A stretch of 64,000 bases of DNA from Algicella marina (lineage in GTDB: Bacteria; Pseudomonadota; Alphaproteobacteria; Rhodobacterales; Rhodobacteraceae), in NCBI RefSeq assembly GCF_009931615.1, contig NZ_CP046620.1, forward strand, positions 1,875,501 through 1,939,500, given 5' to 3'. Position 1 is the stretch's first letter; each line of letters begins with the position of its first letter. The notes under the pieces were generated by a model that saw only the letters and a program-made list of their open reading frames with translations, searched no databases and was not told the origin of the DNA. Both the position numbers and the translations under genes were made by a program. Shown here one piece after another: positions 62,010-64,000 of the stretch.

Positions 62010-63268
62010 CAGGACGCCTCCCCTGCCCGCTCTGCCGCAACCTCTGCAAAGCATTTGCCATCCCCCTCAAGCACTGCCTCCTTCCCGGTAAACACCTCCC
62101 AGCGGCGCACGGCCACATCGACATAGGCCGGATCGAGTTCAACGGCATGGGCCAGCCGCCCGCAGGTCTCCGCCGCGATGATCGTGCTTCCCGAGCCGGC
62201 GAAGGGCTCATAGACGGCATGTCCGCGGCTGCTGTTGTTCAGCATCGGCCGGCGCATGCACTCGACGGGCTTCTGCGTGCCATGCACCGTTGCGGTATCC
62301 TGGTCCCGGCTCGCGATGCTCCAGAGCGTTGACTGCTTCCGATCCCCCGACCAGTGGCCCTTGGAGCGGACAGCATACCAGCACGGTTCATGCTGCCAGT
62401 GATAATGGCCGCGGCTGAGGACCAGGCGCTCCTTGGCCCAGATGATCTGCGACCGGATCTCGAAGCCCGACGCGACGAGGCTCTCGGCCACGGTTCCCGC
62501 ATGCAGCCCGCCATGCCAGACATAAGCGACATCGCCCGGAAAGAGCGCCCAGGCCTCGCGCCAGTCGGCCCGGTCGTCGTTCAGCACCTTGCCCGTGCGC
62601 TTCGTCTCTGCGGCTCCCACAGCGTTCCGCCAGGCAGGATCATAGTTCACCCCATAGGGTGGGTCCGTGACCATCAGCGACGGCACGACACCGTTCAGCA
62701 CGCGGGAGACTGTCGCGGCATTCGTGGCATCTCCGCAGATCAGCCGGTGGCCCCCGAGCAGCCAGAGATCGCCAAGCCGGGAGACGGGCGTTTCGGGAAC
62801 CTCCGGTGTTTCCTCCTCGCGCGGATCGGCCCCCTCCAGTCCCAGAAGATCATCCAGCTCCTTCGCGTCAAATCCGAGGTCCCCAAGCTCCACACCCAGA
62901 TCCCCGAGATCTCCCAGTTCCAGCGACAGCAGTTCCCGGTCCCAGCCCGCAGCTTCCGCGAGCCTGTTGTCGGCGAGGATATACGCCCGCTTCTGCGTCT
63001 CGTTGAGATGGGCCAGCTCGATGACAGGCACCTTCGCAAGCCCCAGCTTCTCAGCCGCCAGCACGCGACCATGCCCAGCGATGATCCCGTTCGCCCCATC
63101 AACCAGCACAGGGTTGTTGAAGCCGAACTCCCGGATCGAGCCCGCGATCAGCCCGACCTGGGCCTCGGAATGGGTCCGCGCGTTGTTGGCATAGGGCACC
63201 AGCGACGCCAGTTCCCTGAGTTCCACCGCCCGCGCGCCCGCAATGTCCGTTTCCTTACCCATGACCAC
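62009..63268 (-). CDS. ParB-like domain fused to a DNA methyltransferase
   Basis: 419 residues. An N-terminal ParB/Srx-like domain (residues 10-110, NNPVLVDGANGIIAGHGRVL) is joined to a beta-class amino-methyltransferase: motif IV MVTDPPYGVNYDPAW near residue 205, and motif I FAGSGSTIIAAETCGRLAHA near residue 360. This fusion is common in prophages, where it methylates adenine or N4-cytosine in phage DNA. No restriction enzyme is seen, so it is an orphan. Confidence 0.9.
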   Translation of the reverse strand: MVMGKETDIAGARAVELRELASLVPYANNARTHSEAQVGLIAGSIREFGFNNPVLVDGANGIIAGHGRVLAAEKLGLAKVPVIELAHLNETQKRAYILADNRLAEAAGWDRELLSLELGDLGDLGVELGDLGFDAKELDDLLGLEGADPREEETPEVPETPVSRLGDLWLLGGHRLICGDATNAATVSRVLNGVVPSLMVTDPPYGVNYDPAWRNAVGAAETKRTGKVLNDDRADWREAWALFPGDVAYVWHGGLHAGTVAESLVASGFEIRSQIIWAKERLVLSRGHYHWQHEPCWYAVRSKGHWSGDRKQSTLWSIASRDQDTATVHGTQKPVECMRRPMLNNSSRGHAVYEPFAGSGSTIIAAETCGRLAHAVELDPAYVDVAVRRWEVFTGKEAVLEGDGKCFAEVAAERAGEAS

Positions 63269-63530
63269 CCGTCTGCCAAATCCGCGGCGCTTCGTGTGGC
63301 CGCACGGACATTGTACATCAGCGTCAAGTCATTGTAATCATGATAAAATTCGACATGGAGCGACAGGAAAGGACAATTTGGATGGGGTGGCTAAATAGTG
63401 GGTTAGTAACTCCGATTATGGCATGTACGCACTCTCGGCGGGCGACCTTGAAAAGACGGTTCACGGCTTAGCACCACTTCAGGAGATAAGTGCGTTGACG
63501 CTTTAATTGGCGAGTGACATGGGTTGTCGC

Positions 63531-64000
63531 ATGAGAAATGCACAGGCAAATCGAACCGCTTTTGAAATTATTGAAAGACACTTGGTCGGAAAATCTGACG
63601 ACCAAGACCTTTGCGAGGATGCTGTCTTTGTGGGGTCTTCTATTGTGGCAGTGCTCGATGGGGCGACAAGCAAATCTGGTCAGCGCCTGAATGGAAAGAC
63701 GGGCGGAAAATGTGTAGTGGACGCGTTGATACATTATTTGCAAGAAATGCCGGTCGGATTGGATGGCAGAGCTTTGGTTGACGGACTAAGTGCCGCGGTC
63801 CGAGAGGCACTGGAAACAACCGTGCTTTGGGCGGATAGGCCGAATGCTGCGATTGCAGTTCTTGATCTGGAGTCGATGCGCGTAACGAGGGTAGGTGACA
63901 TCGGCCTTATGATCGGCGACAGGAAATATGCCGCGACCAAAAAAATAGATGTTATCGCATCGCAGGCGCGTGCTGCATTTACCCATGCGCTTTTATGCCA
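63531..64000 (+). CDS. possible PP2C-like phosphatase, 3' end beyond window
   Basis: An open frame from ATG 63531 to the window edge (156 residues seen). It reads DLCEDAVFVGSSIVAVLDGA, TSKSGQRLNGKTGGKCVVDA, NAAIAVLDLESMRVTRVGDI and LMIGDRKYAA. The D-G-A-T and VGDI patterns fit the metal-binding parts of PP2C-type Ser/Thr phosphatases, but key residues further on are outside the window. Low GC, divergent from the methyltransferase gene. It may be defence or regulatory cargo of the phage-like element. Confidence 0.5.
   Translation, partial: MRNAQANRTAFEIIERHLVGKSDDQDLCEDAVFVGSSIVAVLDGATSKSGQRLNGKTGGKCVVDALIHYLQEMPVGLDGRALVDGLSAAVREALETTVLWADRPNAAIAVLDLESMRVTRVGDIGLMIGDRKYAATKKIDVIASQARAAFTHALLC

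Noticed and set aside
1-64000. CRISPR arrays, rRNA and complete tRNA genes
   Set aside because: I saw no short regularly spaced repeats and no rRNA or cloverleaf sequence; only a 15-base tRNA-Ser-like end at 41747.

Overview
The window looks like accessory DNA of a marine alphaproteobacterium, most probably a Rhodobacteraceae (roseobacter-group) strain. The reasons are high GC with codon use typical of that family, an alginate-oligosaccharide locus, TRAP transport, several small proteins of a kind familiar from roseobacter genomes, and many relics of serine recombinases and IS6/IS110 transposases. I see no rRNA, tRNA or CRISPR array. The family assignments come from reading the translations; no database search was run.

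Layout. 1-7.4 kb (minus strand): a tightly overlapping operon of four glycosyltransferases, a large-subunit catalase (katE) and an acyl-CoA dehydrogenase-like protein cut by the window edge. 7.7-8.5 kb: a decayed Kef-type antiporter. 8.7-14.6 kb: a DUF5996-acetyltransferase fusion, a pirin, a LysR regulator facing a LysE/RhtB exporter, an alpha/beta hydrolase and an FMN reductase. 14.6-22.4 kb: lower-GC DNA with small or unknown genes. Its core is a secreted seven-repeat Cys/Trp protein, a DUF1611 protein and an ornithine/alanine-racemase-like enzyme, followed by two small genes that each carry a one-base frameshift.

22.4-36.7 kb: an alginate oligomer utilisation locus. It has an uronate-type SDR, a HIBADH-family reductase, a KdgF-like cupin, a PL15-type exo-alginate lyase, an AlgQ/AlgM/AlgS-like ABC importer, a divergent GntR regulator, a MATE exporter, and a separate mannonate-dehydratase/Gfo-Idh operon. 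The regulator promoter and the dehydratase operon promoter share an ATACTAGTAT palindrome, so they probably form one regulon.

36.7-61 kb: a mosaic bounded by four copies or relics of one serine recombinase, all on the minus strand. Two copies share 605 bp that look identical, in direct orientation 20.9 kb apart. They enclose a remnant of a DUF4020-like defence protein, IS relics and a 15-kb catabolic cluster: Asp/Glu-racemase-like protein, TAXI-TRAP transporter, three-subunit opine/D-hydroxyproline-type dehydrogenase, MetC-like C-S lyase, GntR regulator, BisC-like molybdenum sulfoxide reductase, RidA, quinone reductase, AhpD-like protein and an AceE/MdeB-like 2-oxoacid dehydrogenase E1. A second operator, TATGGTATGCCATA-like, occurs at three promoters of this cluster. 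My reading is import of a sulfur-containing amino-acid derivative, oxidation or racemisation, sulfoxide reduction, C-S cleavage to 2-aminoacrylate, RidA hydrolysis to pyruvate, then oxidative decarboxylation. The substrate is not determined by the sequence, and this cluster is the best candidate for an undescribed system.

61-64 kb: a phage-packaging remnant (P27-type small terminase, an HTH protein, a ParB-fused DNA methyltransferase) and the 5' part of a possible PP2C-like phosphatase running off the window.
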